Part shown: positions 57,637 through 58,482 of the stretch, one piece after another
Layout: each line of letters begins with the position of its first letter
Position numbering within the stretch: the first letter of the stretch is position 1
From: Chromatiales bacterium
GTDB taxonomy: Bacteria; Pseudomonadota; Gammaproteobacteria; Steroidobacterales; GCA-2729495
Assembly (NCBI GenBank): GCA_020831895.1
Contig: JAFIFS010000097.1
Location: 1 to 58,482 of the forward strand
Reading direction: 5' to 3'
Length of the DNA stretch: 58,482 bases
Position numbers and translations under genes: made by a program
Notes under the pieces: generated by a model
The model's input: the letters and a program-made list of their open reading frames with translations, nothing else
Database searches by the model: none
What the model was told of the DNA's origin: nothing

Positions 57637-58482
57637 TCAGGGCGCGGCCAGCGCCTCGACGACCGCGCTCCAGGCCAGCGCCAGGTTGCGCCGGTTGTAG
57701 CCGCCCCCGCCAAGCGCCAGCAGGCGCCCGTCACAGTGCCTCTCCGCCAGCCGACGCAGGTCGGCGGCGGCCCGCCCGTGGGTGCCCGGACTCAGGCGCA
57801 GGTGGGTGATCGGGTCCCCGGCCACGCTGTCGGCCCCGCACTGAAGTAGGATGAACTCGGGCCGGCCGGCGTCGAGATAGGCCAGCACCTCAGGCCAGGC
57901 GCTGAAGAACTCTTCGTCACCATCGGCCGGCGCCAGCGCGATGTTGAGCTTGGTGCCCTCGGCCGGGCCGCGCCCGGTCTCCGTGGGGTCACCGGTGCCC
58001 GGGTAGAGGAACTGGCCGTCCTCGTGGATGTCGGCGAACAGCAGGTCAGGGTCAGACTCGTAGGCATAGAAGACACCGTCCCCGTGGTGCGCGTCCATGT
58101 CGACGTAGGCGACGCGCCGGAGCCCGTGGCGCCTGCGCAGCAGCTCGATGACGACCCCGATGTCGTTGTAGACGCAGAATCCGGCCGCATGGTCGCGCCC
58201 GGCATGGTGCAGCCCGCCGATCGGGTTGAACGCATGCCGGACCTCGCCGCTCATGATCCGCTCCATCGCATCGGCCGAGGCGCCGACGACGACGGACGCG
58301 GCACGGTCGATGCCTGGCAGTGCCGGCGTGTCGCCGCCATCGAGAAAGCCCTGTCCGGCGGCGCAGCGCCGCGCGACCCTCTCGAGGTGGCCTGGCGTAT
58401 GAAATGTGGCGAGCAGCTCGACCGGAGCCTCGGCGGCCATGCCGAGGCGAACCGCCGGGGGGGGCGCGCCCCCCCCGCCAAC
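57637..58482 (-). CDS. AcuC/HDAC-type deacetylase, 5' end cut by the window edge
   Basis: A class II histone-deacetylase-like amidohydrolase with an intact active site: HHAGRDHAAGFCVYND holds the catalytic histidines, VDMDAHHGDGV carries zinc-binding aspartate and histidine, CGADSVAGDP has the second metal aspartate, and LALGGGGYN the substrate loop. The reading frame stays open from the first in-frame ATG (58440) to the last base, and the normal N-terminal region of about 40-60 residues is missing, so the gene is partial. Possible substrates include acetylated lysines, acetylpolyamines or acetoin metabolism; the sequence does not decide. The visible part has 282 codons including the stop. 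Confidence 0.85.
   Translation of the reverse strand, partial: VGGGGAPPPAVRLGMAAEAPVELLATFHTPGHLERVARRCAAGQGFLDGGDTPALPGIDRAASVVVGASADAMERIMSGEVRHAFNPIGGLHHAGRDHAAGFCVYNDIGVVIELLRRRHGLRRVAYVDMDAHHGDGVFYAYESDPDLLFADIHEDGQFLYPGTGDPTETGRGPAEGTKLNIALAPADGDEEFFSAWPEVLAYLDAGRPEFILLQCGADSVAGDPITHLRLSPGTHGRAAADLRRLAERHCDGRLLALGGGGYNRRNLALAWSAVVEALAAP
58457..58476. repeat. Perfect palindrome of eight G, CGCG and eight C near the window end
   Basis: A self-complementary run occupies 20 bp six bases before the right edge and lies in the coding frame of the deacetylase gene, where it would encode GGGGAPPP. The left edge of the window also starts with homopolymer C runs. Such G/C runs at both ends suggest assembly break points rather than biology. 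Confidence 0.6.

Overview
This window is a stretch of bacterial chromosome that is very rich in G+C (I estimate about two thirds or more by eye). Almost all of it is conserved housekeeping sequence from a gammaproteobacterium. The evidence is the classic gammaproteobacterial gene orders: tig-clpP-clpX-lon-hupB with ppiD and fabI, fimV-truA-accD-folC-dedD-cvpA-purF, glyA-nrdR-ribD-ribE-ribBX-ribH-nusB-thiL-pgpA, prmB-aroC-asd, and efp with epmA and epmB. FimV, FimX, LpxH and EF-P beta-lysylation enzymes, plus REP-like 'CGGCTGAAGCCG' elements of the kind common in xanthomonads and relatives, fit a Gram-negative gammaproteobacterium with type IV pili. I cannot name the genus. I see no transposase, integrase, phage gene, CRISPR array or rRNA operon.

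Layout. 1-6.3 kb (minus): pgi, two nucleotide-sugar enzymes (UDP-glucuronate epimerase type and UDP-HexNAc dehydrogenase type), then dnaQ, rnhA and a YafS-like methyltransferase in an overlapping block. 6.3-15.8 kb: fabI (plus) faces ppiD; then on the minus strand a Val/Asp tRNA pair with a clear terminator, hupB, lon, clpX, clpP, tig and tRNA-Leu, a protein-folding and proteolysis block. 16-18.2 kb: a small secreted NTF2-like protein, a cation-efflux transporter and a four-tRNA cluster (Pro, Arg, His, Lys). 18.3-20.6 kb (plus): folD, a periplasmic cyclophilin and lpxH, ending in an 88-bp tandem REP array. 20.8-34.1 kb (minus): prmB, aroC, asd, then the long fimV-to-purF block, whose last gene is a receiver-like/Ser-Thr kinase fusion. 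34.1-37.7 kb: psd and the EF-P system (epmA, efp, epmB). 37.8-42 kb (plus): a FimX-like degenerate c-di-GMP protein and a second, shorter FimV-like protein. 42-46.2 kb (minus): parC and parE. 46.2-48.9 kb (minus): a rubrerythrin / HdrD-type Fe-S protein / DUF3501 operon behind a strong promoter with a perfect palindromic operator. 48.9-57.6 kb: xseB, a kinase-cNMP-binding fusion, and the complete riboflavin/thiamine/NusB cluster with glyA and nrdR. The right edge cuts through an AcuC-type deacetylase.

How the genes work together: FolD, GlyA, FolC, PurF, ThiL and the Rib enzymes form a one-carbon and cofactor supply set. Lon, ClpXP, trigger factor, PpiD and HU form a proteostasis set. FimV, FimX and the short FimV-like protein point to polar type IV pilus control by c-di-GMP. 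The least understood parts are the rubrerythrin operon with its operator, the pseudo-receiver kinase, and the REP-like elements that supply or overlap the stop codons of at least four genes.
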